Numbered from the stretch's first letter, positions 33,711 through 42,875 are shown. The stretch: 64,000 nucleotides of DNA from CAG-791 sp045130475 (GCA_045130475.1 JBGUPU010000044.1:1-64000); one strand, 5' to 3'. Numbers and translations are program-made. The notes: generated from the sequence alone by a model not told the origin.

Positions 33711-35228
33711 TTAAAGCTTGATCTCTCTCTTCGCCACATCGATGATTGCCTTGCCTCCGGCGCGGAAGGAGATCTTCGCCGCGCCGGGATCCGTGTAGAT
33801 CACGGCGCTCATGGCATATCTGCCGTCATTGATGAAAATCTCAAAGCTGTATCTGTCAAGGAGTATGCGAACAGACAGATTGCCGTCCATGCTTTCCGGC
33901 ACCAGGCAGTTCCGCTGATGCAGGACCCCCTTCCTGGTTCCTGAATTTTCCCTGCTGATCATAAAGATTCCCGTATCCGGGCTGTACATGGCTTCGGAAT
34001 AATATTCCTCATTCATGGCAAAGCGGATGACAAAATACCTGTAGAGCGGTTCATCCTGCACAGGACTGATCTTAATGTCGAGGTCGATGATCCTGCCATC
34101 CACCCCGTACAGGTTGATTTCATCCGAGACCGGGACTTTCCTGTAGAAAACAGTGTTGCTGTAATACCGGGAGATTTCCCTCACGGGCTGCTGATAGAGC
34201 CGCCCGTCACGGAAGGACAGTTCTCTCGGCACAGTCATCTGTCCTGCCCATTTCATATCCCCGGGAATCATTTCTCTCGTTTCCCAGTTCTGCATCCAGC
34301 CGACCATGATCCGACGGCCATCGGGTGCGCACATGGTCTGGGCAGCATAGAAATCGATTCCGTAATCCACACACTGGTCATAGTCCGGTTTGAATTCCAG
34401 AGATTCTTCATCAAAGATCCCGCCAAACACCATGGACTCGTATCCGTTGTGATATTCAAAGCCCCTGCAGATCATATCCATGGGGCTGACCAGCAGGAAC
34501 CATTTGCCGTCCAGTTCAAAGAAATCCGGGCATTCCCACATCAATCCGAAACGACCGTCGTTGCGGTAGAGTTCCCTGAGAAACCGCCATGAAAAGCCGT
34601 CTTCGCTCCGGAACAGGAGGACATGTCCGAGTCCGCCCTCTCCCATGCTCACGGTCAGCACTCCATAGCTTCCATCTTTTAGAGGAATCATTTTGGGATC
34701 CCGGAATTGACAAAGATCCAGGCCTTCAGGCAGCATGTCGCTCCCAATAACAGGATTCCCTTCATACTTCGCATAATCTCTGCCGTCGCCGACCGCGAGA
34801 TTCTGCACCTGATAGTATTCCGGTGCGCTCTGTACATCCGGATCCCCGCAGTTCTTCGGTGCAGGAGTGAGACCCGTATACATCAGAAGCTGACGGCCGT
34901 CCTCCAGTTCGATCGCACTTCCCGAAAAGCATCCTCCCTCATCCAGAACCGAATCCGGGGCAAGTACCGCCGGGAGGTAGATCCATTTCAGCAGGTCATC
35001 GGTGACCGCATGTCCCCAATGCATTTTGTCCCAATGAGCAGCATAGGGATTGTATTGAAAAAACAGATGATACTTTCCGCCGTAAAAAGAAAAACCATTG
35101 GGGTCGTTCAGCCATCCTGTCGGCGGTGTCAGGTGAAAAGCCGGACGCTCTTCAGGAGAAATCCTCTCCATCCCCTCAGCCTCAGCCCTGCGGGCGGACA
35201 GCAGCATAGGACTGCAGTTTTTGTTCAT
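33711..35228 (-). CDS. GH32 beta-fructosidase / sucrose-6-phosphate hydrolase type
   Basis: This 505-residue enzyme cleaves terminal beta-fructosyl bonds. The nucleophile motif WLNDPNG (about 39-45), the RDP motif (about 177-179) and the acid/base EC motif (about 233-234, WECPDF) are all present, and a C-terminal beta-sandwich (about 370-505) completes the fold. There is no signal peptide, so the substrate must be imported first. It heads the ABC operon under a perfect promoter with divergent LacI control. Another in-frame ATG at 35171 has a closer ribosome site and may be the real start. An unphosphorylated substrate is likely because import is by ABC, not PTS. Confidence 0.93.
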   Translation of the reverse strand: MNKNCSPMLLSARRAEAEGMERISPEERPAFHLTPPTGWLNDPNGFSFYGGKYHLFFQYNPYAAHWDKMHWGHAVTDDLLKWIYLPAVLAPDSVLDEGGCFSGSAIELEDGRQLLMYTGLTPAPKNCGDPDVQSAPEYYQVQNLAVGDGRDYAKYEGNPVIGSDMLPEGLDLCQFRDPKMIPLKDGSYGVLTVSMGEGGLGHVLLFRSEDGFSWRFLRELYRNDGRFGLMWECPDFFELDGKWFLLVSPMDMICRGFEYHNGYESMVFGGIFDEESLEFKPDYDQCVDYGIDFYAAQTMCAPDGRRIMVGWMQNWETREMIPGDMKWAGQMTVPRELSFRDGRLYQQPVREISRYYSNTVFYRKVPVSDEINLYGVDGRIIDLDIKISPVQDEPLYRYFVIRFAMNEEYYSEAMYSPDTGIFMISRENSGTRKGVLHQRNCLVPESMDGNLSVRILLDRYSFEIFINDGRYAMSAVIYTDPGAAKISFRAGGKAIIDVAKREIKL

Positions 35229-35349
35229 ATATATTTATCTCTGCCGCTTCTTTCCAGTGATTATTATTAACATTTTTGTAACATTATGCATAAATCATTA
35301 GCGCACTAAGTAATTTTACATTTGCACAAGTCTTTTTACGCACACAAAC

Positions 35350-35378
35350 ATTATAATTGTCCTATCGTCCACTGTCAA
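35350..35378 (-). promoter_or_regulatory. GH32-ABC operon promoter
   Basis: The minus strand has TTGACA (35378-35373), a 17-bp spacer and TATAAT (35355-35350), a perfect consensus. The leader is about 115 nt. Confidence 0.88.
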
Positions 35379-35432
35379 CACGTTTTTTGTCACTATTGTT
35401 ACATATTGTTACACAAATTCGCTAATAGTGAT

Positions 35433-35475
35433 ACATATGCACAAATATAAATTTTACATTTTATGGTGCATATGT
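35433..35475. promoter_or_regulatory. Candidate LacI operator pair
   Basis: ACATATGCAC (35433-35442) is repeated inverted as GTGCATATGT (35466-35475), centres 33 bp apart, about three helical turns. Each half is itself nearly palindromic around CATATG. It lies between the divergent promoters, upstream of both, where a looping or blocking repressor would bind. Assignment to the adjacent LacI protein is inference. Confidence 0.5.
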
Positions 35476-35501
35476 TTATTTTACATTAATGTTTACAGAA
35501 T

Positions 35502-35530
35502 TTGACGAACCCTTTTTACTTTTGTATAAT
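35502..35530 (+). promoter_or_regulatory. lacI-type regulator promoter
   Basis: TTGACG (35502-35507), a 17-bp spacer and TATAAT (35525-35530). Transcription should begin near 35537, about 108 bp before the start codon. Confidence 0.8.
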
Positions 35531-35644
35531 CGATTTATATTCACTGCAGCCTGCCGGTCTGACCCGGTACGCAGATCATCTCCAACATCCGGTGTGGGCT
35601 AAAATGGATAGCAGACAACACAGCAAATCAGACAGGAGAACACC

Positions 35645-36781
35645 ATGTCCACGAGAGTCACCATGCAGGATATTGCCGATGCCCTCGGCCTTTCCAGAAA
35701 CACTGTTTCAAAAGCAATCAATAACACAGGCATCATCGCCCAGAGCACCAGGGAGCTCATCCTGCGCAAGGCCGTGGAAATGGGCTACCGCCAGTTCTCT
35801 GACGCAAGCTTCTCCGGTATTTCCATCTCAGGAGTAAACCCGACCGGATTTTCTCAGGCTATTACCAGCGGTGTTTCCCCCGTGCAGTCCGCATCAACGG
35901 ACAGGAGGGAAATCGCCCTGATTACCGCATCCAGACCCGGCAATTCCCATTTCGGGGTGACGACCCTGGACCGGATGCAGCAGATTTTTTCCTCCTACGG
36001 TTACTCCCTGACAATCTACACGATTCTTCCGGGAGATTTGGACCTCCTGCGTCTTCCGGGGAATCTGAACACTTCCAATCTCGCCGGCATTTTCAGCATC
36101 GAACTTTTCCATTACGAATACTGCCGTATGCTCTCTTCCCTGGGACTTCCCTTTCTGATGATCGACGGTCCCGCCGAATTTCACCGCGACGATATCTCTG
36201 CGGATCTTCTGCTCATGGAAAACAAAAAAGGAATCTACACCTTCCTGCAGCAGATGGCAGAAAAGGGCAGAAAAACAGTGGGTTTTATCGGGAATATGAA
36301 GCACTGCCGGTCCTTTTTTGAACGGGGCGCCGCCTGTATCTCCGCCGCCGGCTATTACGGGTATGAACCTGTCCGGCCTTATTCCATCCTCGACTATCCT
36401 CCGAGAAAAACGCCTGCGCGTGTCGTTGATTCCGCCGAAGAGCTGTATACAATGCTGAGGAAAATTCCTGTCCTGCCGGAGATCATGATCTGCGCCAACG
36501 ATTTTATCGCGATCAATCTGATCAGTTCCCTGCGCCGTATGGGTATCCGCTGCCCGGAAGATATCCTGATCCTGGGTTTTGACGATTCGCCTGAATCCCG
36601 CTTCCATTCTCCCTCCCTTTCGACTGTGCATATTCATACACAGGGCATGGGGCGGATCGCGGCAGAGCTTCTGCTGGGAAGGATCACTGACATAAGCCGT
36701 GAGTATCGGATCACCTACATGCCGACCGAACTGATCCTGCGGGAATCCACCGGAGCAGGACAGCACCCGGCCATCCTCTGA
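35645..36781 (+). CDS. LacI-family transcriptional regulator
   Basis: A 378-residue regulator with an N-terminal LacI helix-turn-helix (about 4-50: TMQDIADALGLSRNTVSKAIN). The hinge is replaced by a Ser/Gly-rich linker of about 30 residues (about 56-84), making the protein longer than usual. The periplasmic-binding-like sensor domain (about 85-365) includes PEIMICANDFIAINLI and DDSPESRFHSPSLSTV. AGGAG six bases before the ATG supports the start. Divergent from the GH32 operon, it probably represses it until a fructoside inducer binds. Confidence 0.93.
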   Translation: MSTRVTMQDIADALGLSRNTVSKAINNTGIIAQSTRELILRKAVEMGYRQFSDASFSGISISGVNPTGFSQAITSGVSPVQSASTDRREIALITASRPGNSHFGVTTLDRMQQIFSSYGYSLTIYTILPGDLDLLRLPGNLNTSNLAGIFSIELFHYEYCRMLSSLGLPFLMIDGPAEFHRDDISADLLLMENKKGIYTFLQQMAEKGRKTVGFIGNMKHCRSFFERGAACISAAGYYGYEPVRPYSILDYPPRKTPARVVDSAEELYTMLRKIPVLPEIMICANDFIAINLISSLRRMGIRCPEDILILGFDDSPESRFHSPSLSTVHIHTQGMGRIAAELLLGRITDISREYRITYMPTELILRESTGAGQHPAIL

Positions 36782-36800
36782 CCGGATTTGTTAAAACACA

Positions 36801-36857
36801 AAAAACCCGTATGTTTTCCTGCGCTCTGATCCGAGCCCGGAAAACATACGGGTTTTT
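36801..36857. terminator. Bidirectional terminator
   Basis: A 16-bp stem (36804-36819 with 36839-36854) has A-runs on the left and T-runs on the right, so it ends both the LacI transcript and the convergent MntP-like transcript. Confidence 0.9.
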
Positions 36858-36902
36858 ATTCGTTTTTTATTAGGATGAGGACACAAACGGGCATTTGCGG
36901 AC

Positions 36903-37484
36903 TTACCCGAATTGCACAAGCTGAAGCGCGATGCCGGTCAGAAAGAGGAGCACACCGCCTATTCCGAAGGCCCTGCTGCAGGGTTCCGCCCCCCAGATCT
37001 GACCGGAAATGTATCCTCCCACTGCAGAGATGACAGAGATGGCAAAAGCGCAGATGAGCAGAACGGGAAGACTGTACTGCAGAAGCCCGCAGGCAATGCC
37101 GGCAAAGAATCCGTGCACGCACATGCGAAGTGCCAGCAGGAAGTCCTGGCGGATATCCAGCTGTTCCATGCGGTGTTCCAGAAATGTTTTCTTCTGCAGC
37201 GCTTTGATCAGCATGCGGATCCCGATGCATGCCAGGATCAGTCCCGCCAGGAGATTGACCCAGAAAATACTGCCTTCTCTCCCCATCTCAAAATTCAGGA
37301 TCCACCGTCCTGTTCCGTATCCGGCAAGCGACGCACACAGGTGGATCGCTCCCCAGATCAGGCCCATGGCGGCAGTCCGCACATCCATTCTGACCAGATT
37401 TGCGCCCTGCTGTATCACAACGCCGTATATCCCCAGGGCCAGTCCTGCGGATATTAAAATAATAAACAATATATGTATTCCCAT
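36903..37484 (-). CDS. MntP-fold membrane protein lacking acidic residues
   Basis: A 193-residue membrane protein with six hydrophobic segments arranged as two related halves, as in the manganese exporter MntP and the YtaF-like proteins. Alignment by eye keeps the glycines (G14, G27, G45, G55) and the C-terminal GGVLLFLTGIALQ. The intramembrane acidic residues known in MntP (Asp16, Glu49 and Asp118 in E. coli numbering) are Gly18, His48 and His124 here. Metal export by the known mechanism is therefore doubtful, and another substrate or a structural role is possible. It stands alone between a terminator and its own unknown promoter. Confidence 0.7.
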   Translation of the reverse strand: MGIHILFIILISAGLALGIYGVVIQQGANLVRMDVRTAAMGLIWGAIHLCASLAGYGTGRWILNFEMGREGSIFWVNLLAGLILACIGIRMLIKALQKKTFLEHRMEQLDIRQDFLLALRMCVHGFFAGIACGLLQYSLPVLLICAFAISVISAVGGYISGQIWGAEPCSRAFGIGGVLLFLTGIALQLVQFG

Positions 37485-37619
37485 AATAATTCTGTCGTCC
37501 GACAGCTCCTGTCAGATCTTGTCTGAAAAAATGATATCAGCATGTGTGTGTCCGTACAGCTGCCGCGGACATCACACATGCATGTTGATACGTGATCGGC
37601 AAGAATCAGTCTGTTACAA

Positions 37620-40600
37620 TCAATCCTCGTCCGTCTCGATACTGTCGGTTTTGATAATAAATTTGACGTTGTTATCGCCATTCTCAAGCGCGCCGCTGAA
37701 GGATTTGTATACCTTTGCCGCCTCTTTGATCTCCATCAGGCTGTCGTCCAGAGACTTGATGTTGGTCCTGTAGATATCCGCAAGTTTTCTGATTCCGTCT
37801 TCACGGAATTCGATGACGCCGTCGTTGAGTTCGATGCAGCCGTCCAGCATTTCCTGCATGCCGTCCACAAATTCGCTCACACCGTCGACCAGCTCCCCGG
37901 TGCCGTCATTGAGTTTTCCGGAGTTTTCGCTCAGTTCCGAAGTGCCTTCCGCGAGTTTGTCAACGCCATCCTGTATCTCTTCGGTTCCGTTGAGATACTT
38001 TTTGATGCCGTCGGAAAGATCGGAAGCGCCTGATTTGGCAGCAGAAGCTCCATCAGAGAGTTTCTGTGCGCCGTCATCGACAGCGGCGACACCCTCTGTG
38101 TAGGCCTTGAGTCCCTGCTGAAGCCTGACCGATCCCGCATTGGCATCGGCAATGCCTTCCGCCAGCAGATCCGCGCCGGTCTGAAGGGCCAGTATGCCAT
38201 TGTTCAGAATCTCGTTTTTGGAACTCAGTTTGGCAAGTCCCGCGTTGAGGCCCTCTTCTCCGTAAAGAGACTCATAGAGCGCCTGCATGCCTGTGTTGAC
38301 AGAAGAGATCCCGGCCTCAACAGCTGCGCCGCTCCCCTTCAGGGTCTGCAGCCGGGTCTGCATCTCTTCAGAAGACAGGGCGCCTGACATCTGCTGCAGT
38401 CCTCCGCTGACCGCGGCAGCGCCGTCCTGCAGTTCTTTCATCTTCTCAGCTGCGGTCTTTCCGTCCTCGTCGGGAGCGGACATGGCCTGGCCGATCCCGG
38501 CTATGGTCTGTGCGTCTTCCGCAATGGTCTTCGCGTCGCCCGCCAGGGTCTCCTCCGCATCCTTCTTCAGGTCTGCCACAGCACCGGCCATGCTGTCCAG
38601 CGAGAGGGTGTCTGCAGCGGAAGCAGCATCCTGCAGTTTTTCCGCTTTTTCTGAGGTTTCCTTTGCCTTTGAAGAGGCGGTTCCTACAGCTTCTGCCATG
38701 CTGTCTGCGGCACCGGCCGCATTATCTGCGGCGTCTGAAACCGCTGCTCCGGCTTTCTCTGCCGCTTCCTTTGCCTCCGAGAGACCGCTTTTGGCGGAAT
38801 CAATCTCATCCGCGGCTTTCCCTGCCTGTTCGTAGGCCGAGGCAAGCGCCTCGTTTTTCTTTTCTATGGTCTCGTTTGCCTCTTTGGCTTTCTCTCCGGC
38901 CTTCTCTTTTACTTCGCTGCTGGCCTTGCTGCCGATCTCCTCTTTGATCTTCTCCAGAAGCTCTTTTTTCTGGCCGTCGTCCAATCCGTCGACATCATTG
39001 ACCGCCTCTTTGACCGCAGCATAGATCTCGTCATCAATATCGGTGGAAACGTCTGTCCCGACTTTGCCGTCGTCAGTATCGTGATCTTTTGCCGCTTCCT
39101 TCGCCGCGCCGATGGGATCTCCGATATGGGAGAGGGCATCCTGTGCGTCCCCGATCGCATCTGCTCCCGCCGTCTTCGCTTTGTCCGCAGCGTCCTTTGC
39201 CTCAGAAGCCTTATTCTTTGCTTCCTCCGCCGCGGTTTTGGCATTGTCCGCAGCTGTCTCTGTCTCGCCGGCAGCCCCGATCACTTCCTGTGCGGAAGCG
39301 GATGCAGAGGAAATCGTAGATTTGGCAGTCTTTGCTTCCTCGATAAATGCCGCGGCATGCTTTGCCGCATCACCCGCGTGACCGGCTGCCGTCCCGGTAT
39401 CCTGGGCAGCCTGTCCGGCCGCCCTGGCTGCGGCTTCGATGCTGCCGCTGAGCTGTCCGACAGTGGTAACAAGCTGGTCCACACCGCCTTTGACCGCTGA
39501 AGCTCCTGCGGAAAGCTTTGCAGCGGAAACCGCTATGTTAGAATCATCTTCCGTTCCGCCGTTTTCCGGCAGAAGCAGGCTGCCTGCAAGGGTATCCGCG
39601 CCGTTGACATAGGCAGGGACGCCGCTCTCTTCATTCGCCAGCTGCGCAGTGCCGTCCGCCAGCGCTTTGACATTGTCCGATGCGCTGCTGAGGCTGCTGC
39701 CTGCAGCCGCCACTCCGCTGGTGTAAGCACTCACGCCGTCACCGACTACCTTCAGTCCGGACTGCATGCTCTTTGCGCCGTTTCCAAGGGTCTTTTCGCC
39801 GTCACTTCCGGTGCCCGCCGCAAGCTGTGCGATTCCGTCATTGAGTGTTTTATTGTTATCTTTCAGCTTTTTGGTGCCGTCGGCCAGCGTCTTCGCGCCG
39901 TCGGACAGCTCCCCGGCTCCTTTGGAAAGTGTCTTGGTGCCGTCCCTGAGGGTGTCGTTGTTGTCCGTCAGAGTCCTGGTGCCGTCCGCCAGTTCCTGAA
40001 CGCCATCATCCACCTTATCGACGCCGTCCGTGTATTCCTGGATGCCGTCGGCCAGTTCCTGCACGCCGTCGTACAGTTCGTCCGTACCGTCTTTGGCTTC
40101 CTCCACGCCGTCCACCAGCTCCTGGGTTCCGTCTGCCAGGTCATCTCCGTCCTTCTCCAGATCGGCGACCTTCTCGTCCATCTCGTCAAAGGCATCCTTG
40201 TGATCATCATCAAAATCCTTCTCGTCCTCTTCATCCAGTTCGAAAAGATTGGAGAAGACCATGGTCAGGCAGGTGCTCATCTTGAAGTTTTCGGCATCCA
40301 TGGTGATCTCGACACTGCCGGGAATATCCAGATCGTCAATTCTGTCGAGTGTCTTCTGCTTGTCCTCGTCGTCGAGCTTGTTGACGATCTCCTTTGATTC
40401 GCTGCGGACTGTCTTGAGACTGTCCTCCAGTCCCGGGAATGCCATACCGACGATCATGGTATTCTTTCCCTCAGAGACAACGGAGCCGTTGTCGACCTTG
40501 ACATTGGATGCGGTGTCATTGGCAAATGCCATACCGGTCACAGCAGCAAACGGAACGTACACATTTTTGTACTTCATATTGTTGGTGTAATCGATATGGA

Positions 40601-41165
40601 TCTTCACCTTGCCGCTCTTGCCGGCCAGGTCCTCCGCGGCGATTTCTTTCCCGTCCAGATAATAAGTGATCTTTTCCGATACAGGAGGCTGCTTAGACGT
40701 AGTTCCCTGATAGTAGATATCATTGCCGCCGGCATTCCAGACGATCTTATCGCCCTTGTGTTCAAAGGTTTCGTCGCCCTTTACATTCTCGATGTCCTGC
40801 AGGGAGGACTCATCTTCGAGGGTGCTCTTTTTATCCGGGTTCTTGAGCCAGTTGGAGACAGTGATGTCCCGCTGTTTTCCGTAGGCGTCTGTAAAAATAT
40901 AAACCGTCTCTTCTTTTGAAGCTCCGGTGGATACCTGACCGACTGCGTCCGTGATGGCCTTTTCCAGGGCGGCACTGTCCGAGCCGTCCTCAGAATCTCC
41001 CTCTTCCGCCTGCCTGCCTGCGCCTGTCCTGCCGCTCTGCTCTGTGACTGCAGAGCCGCTCAGCACCGCCGCGCGGGAAGCTGCCAGCGATGTGATCGCC
41101 GTCATGTTGGAGCCCGCCATAAGCGTCACCGTCAACATCAATGCCAGGAACTGTTTTCTCTTCAT
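37620..41165 (-). CDS. Secreted heptad-repeat (X3-Leu-X2-Gly) giant protein
   Basis: A 1181-residue protein with a cleavable signal peptide (about 1-30). Residues 75-310 hold a beta-rich domain. From about 335 to 520 there are many units of the form xxxLxDG (for example DGTQELVDGVEEAKDG), the TIGR03057-type heptad repeat. Residues 560-900 are Ala/Lys/Glu-rich coiled coil, and a second repeat block runs 950-1140. No transmembrane segment or sortase motif is seen after the signal. Such proteins are often linked to MMPL/YhgE-type export, but no transporter is adjacent. A TetR regulator lies upstream. The role at the cell surface is unknown. Confidence 0.85.
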   Translation of the reverse strand: MKRKQFLALMLTVTLMAGSNMTAITSLAASRAAVLSGSAVTEQSGRTGAGRQAEEGDSEDGSDSAALEKAITDAVGQVSTGASKEETVYIFTDAYGKQRDITVSNWLKNPDKKSTLEDESSLQDIENVKGDETFEHKGDKIVWNAGGNDIYYQGTTSKQPPVSEKITYYLDGKEIAAEDLAGKSGKVKIHIDYTNNMKYKNVYVPFAAVTGMAFANDTASNVKVDNGSVVSEGKNTMIVGMAFPGLEDSLKTVRSESKEIVNKLDDEDKQKTLDRIDDLDIPGSVEITMDAENFKMSTCLTMVFSNLFELDEEDEKDFDDDHKDAFDEMDEKVADLEKDGDDLADGTQELVDGVEEAKDGTDELYDGVQELADGIQEYTDGVDKVDDGVQELADGTRTLTDNNDTLRDGTKTLSKGAGELSDGAKTLADGTKKLKDNNKTLNDGIAQLAAGTGSDGEKTLGNGAKSMQSGLKVVGDGVSAYTSGVAAAGSSLSSASDNVKALADGTAQLANEESGVPAYVNGADTLAGSLLLPENGGTEDDSNIAVSAAKLSAGASAVKGGVDQLVTTVGQLSGSIEAAARAAGQAAQDTGTAAGHAGDAAKHAAAFIEEAKTAKSTISSASASAQEVIGAAGETETAADNAKTAAEEAKNKASEAKDAADKAKTAGADAIGDAQDALSHIGDPIGAAKEAAKDHDTDDGKVGTDVSTDIDDEIYAAVKEAVNDVDGLDDGQKKELLEKIKEEIGSKASSEVKEKAGEKAKEANETIEKKNEALASAYEQAGKAADEIDSAKSGLSEAKEAAEKAGAAVSDAADNAAGAADSMAEAVGTASSKAKETSEKAEKLQDAASAADTLSLDSMAGAVADLKKDAEETLAGDAKTIAEDAQTIAGIGQAMSAPDEDGKTAAEKMKELQDGAAAVSGGLQQMSGALSSEEMQTRLQTLKGSGAAVEAGISSVNTGMQALYESLYGEEGLNAGLAKLSSKNEILNNGILALQTGADLLAEGIADANAGSVRLQQGLKAYTEGVAAVDDGAQKLSDGASAAKSGASDLSDGIKKYLNGTEEIQDGVDKLAEGTSELSENSGKLNDGTGELVDGVSEFVDGMQEMLDGCIELNDGVIEFREDGIRKLADIYRTNIKSLDDSLMEIKEAAKVYKSFSGALENGDNNVKFIIKTDSIETDED

Positions 41166-41301
41166 TATTGTAAACCTCTCCTTACTTCCTCTTCTCTTTC
41201 AGAATTTTTGTCCGGAGCGGACTTTTCCATCAAACGTTTATAAATATAAAAAAAAGGACCGGATATGAAAATATCCAATCCAAAATCCGTGTTGAAAATC
41301 A

Positions 41302-41327
41302 ATATACAAACCCGCACATTTGTATAT
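41302..41327. promoter_or_regulatory. Candidate TetR operator
   Basis: ATATACAAA (41302-41310) and TTTGTATAT (41319-41327) form a perfect 9-bp inverted repeat with an 8-bp spacer, directly after the tetR stop and about 137 bp before the heptad-repeat gene. The size suits a TetR dimer site. Confidence 0.6.
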
Positions 41328-41329
41328 CC

Positions 41330-41893
41330 TCAGAACTCATTGAGCATGTCCCACATTGTCCTTGTTCCTATGTACTCATAAATCGCAGCCATCTCCTCCG
41401 GAGGTATCATCATTCCCGTCCGGATCCATTCCAGGATGATATAGCTCATGGAATTGGCGTAATATTTTGCCATGTTTTCCACGGTCAGCCATTCGTATTT
41501 TGTGTGCACAGCGGATGCGCCCCTCTCCCGGAAAATATCCATCACCATACGGAAGGCACAGTCATTCACGATCTCCGTAAAAGAATTCTGCCCTTCAATC
41601 TTGGCCGCCCGCATATAAAAATCCTTGTCCCGCAGCAGATTGGAGAAGATCAGGACCAGTGTCTCGCGGTACATCTGATTGGAAACAAGGATCCGCACGG
41701 GATCGAGGATCTCACTGCGCACGATCCAGGCAAGAAGGTCATACTTATCCTGAAAATGATTATAAAAAGTCACGCGGATGACACCCGCGCCGTCCGCAAT
41801 CTGCTTAATGGTTATTTTTTCAAAAGGCACCCTGACAACCAGTTCCTTGAGGCTGCCCGCCAGCGCCTTCTCAATATCTTTTTTTCCCTCCAA
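41330..41893 (-). CDS. TetR-family transcriptional regulator
   Basis: A 187-residue regulator with an N-terminal helix-turn-helix (about 10-55: FEKITIKQIADGAGVIRVTFYNHFQDKYDLL). The remaining helical domain resembles the DhaS-like C-terminal group. It starts with TTG, eight bases after GGAGG, because no ATG is suitably placed. The palindrome at 41302-41327 separates it from the heptad-repeat gene, so it may control that gene and perhaps itself: another palindrome (42031-42049) touches its own -10 box. Confidence 0.88.
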   Translation of the reverse strand: MEGKKDIEKALAGSLKELVVRVPFEKITIKQIADGAGVIRVTFYNHFQDKYDLLAWIVRSEILDPVRILVSNQMYRETLVLIFSNLLRDKDFYMRAAKIEGQNSFTEIVNDCAFRMVMDIFRERGASAVHTKYEWLTVENMAKYYANSMSYIILEWIRTGMMIPPEEMAAIYEYIGTRTMWDMLNEF

Positions 41894-42024
41894 ATATACA
41901 ACCTCCGTAACGGTTGTCCGCCGCGGTCCGGGCAGATACGGCCTGCTGTAAAAGCGGTATAAACCGTTCCCGTGTATTTACAAAGCCCGCAGGTTAGTCA
42001 TCTCTTACCAGATTCATTCATCTT

Positions 42025-42049
42025 ATTATACACTTTTTTTGAAAAAGTG
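42025..42049 (-). promoter_or_regulatory. tetR promoter region with palindrome
   Basis: TATAAT on the minus strand (42030-42025) is directly preceded by the inverted repeat CACTTTTT/AAAAAGTG (42031-42038 and 42042-42049). No good -35 box is seen. The palindrome would fall in the promoter spacer and could be a repressor site. Confidence 0.4.
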
Positions 42050-42078
42050 CACCCCAAAATTCCCGCAGGGAAGGGAGT

Positions 42079-42786
42079 TCAGGTGAGCCATTTCAGGAGC
42101 AGGTCCCGCTGCCACAGCATCAGTCCCAGCACAAGCCACTGGACGACGATCACAAGAATACCGGACAGGACACTGCCCCGGATCAGGAAGTTACCGGCAA
42201 CACACGAACACAGGATCTGCAGCCAGCTTCCGAAAGCTGTCCCTATGAAAAACCGCTCCGGTTTCATGTTTCTTTTTACCGCGATATAGGGGACGATCCC
42301 GTTGGGTACCCCGGGGACCATATACACCACGATGACCACGAGCATAGCAGGTGTGCCTCTCAGATACTCCAGGATCTTCTTTCCCGTGACACCGGGATTG
42401 ATCTTAATGGATCTGCCCTCTTCCCGCATATGCCGGGCGAACAAAAAGACAGTCATATTCCCGATAATAAATCCGGTATAACACAAGAGAAAGGCCTTCC
42501 ACCAGCTGTAGAGGACACCGGCGGCGACATGGATGGCAATTCCGGGCAGCACAATACTGGCCACCTGCAGTCCCGACAGCAGCATGACACAGATCATGCC
42601 GGGAATCTCATCCTCTTCGGACAGATAGGTGACGATTCCATGTTTGTCCCCCCTGCGGACCATGGGCAGAAGGTCTTTAAAACTGTTCCCGAAAGCCGCC
42701 CAGATCAGCAGAAGTGTAAGTGCCAGCAGAACCATCGCGGGCAGCCGTCTCCTGATTTTCGGCCAGAGCGTATGTAAAAGAGTCAT
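42079..42786 (-). CDS. TVP38/TMEM64 (SNARE-associated) membrane protein
   Basis: A 235-residue polytopic protein with about five hydrophobic segments. The central part (LRGTPAMLVVIVVYMVPGVPNGIVPYIAVKRN) and the downstream FFIGTAFGSW are typical of the DedA/VTT domain, thought to act as lipid scramblases or membrane-homeostasis proteins. GGAG sits nine bases before ATG. A MITE-like element lies 90 bp upstream and may influence its expression. The lipid or substrate is not known. Confidence 0.85.
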   Translation of the reverse strand: MTLLHTLWPKIRRRLPAMVLLALTLLLIWAAFGNSFKDLLPMVRRGDKHGIVTYLSEEDEIPGMICVMLLSGLQVASIVLPGIAIHVAAGVLYSWWKAFLLCYTGFIIGNMTVFLFARHMREEGRSIKINPGVTGKKILEYLRGTPAMLVVIVVYMVPGVPNGIVPYIAVKRNMKPERFFIGTAFGSWLQILCSCVAGNFLIRGSVLSGILVIVVQWLVLGLMLWQRDLLLKWLT

Positions 42787-42875
42787 CAGCCTGTTCTCCC
42801 TGCGGCCTCAAATACCCGGCACATATCCTTTCCGGATTCGCATCAAAGAAAGATATCAATTGCTCTATGTCTCTA

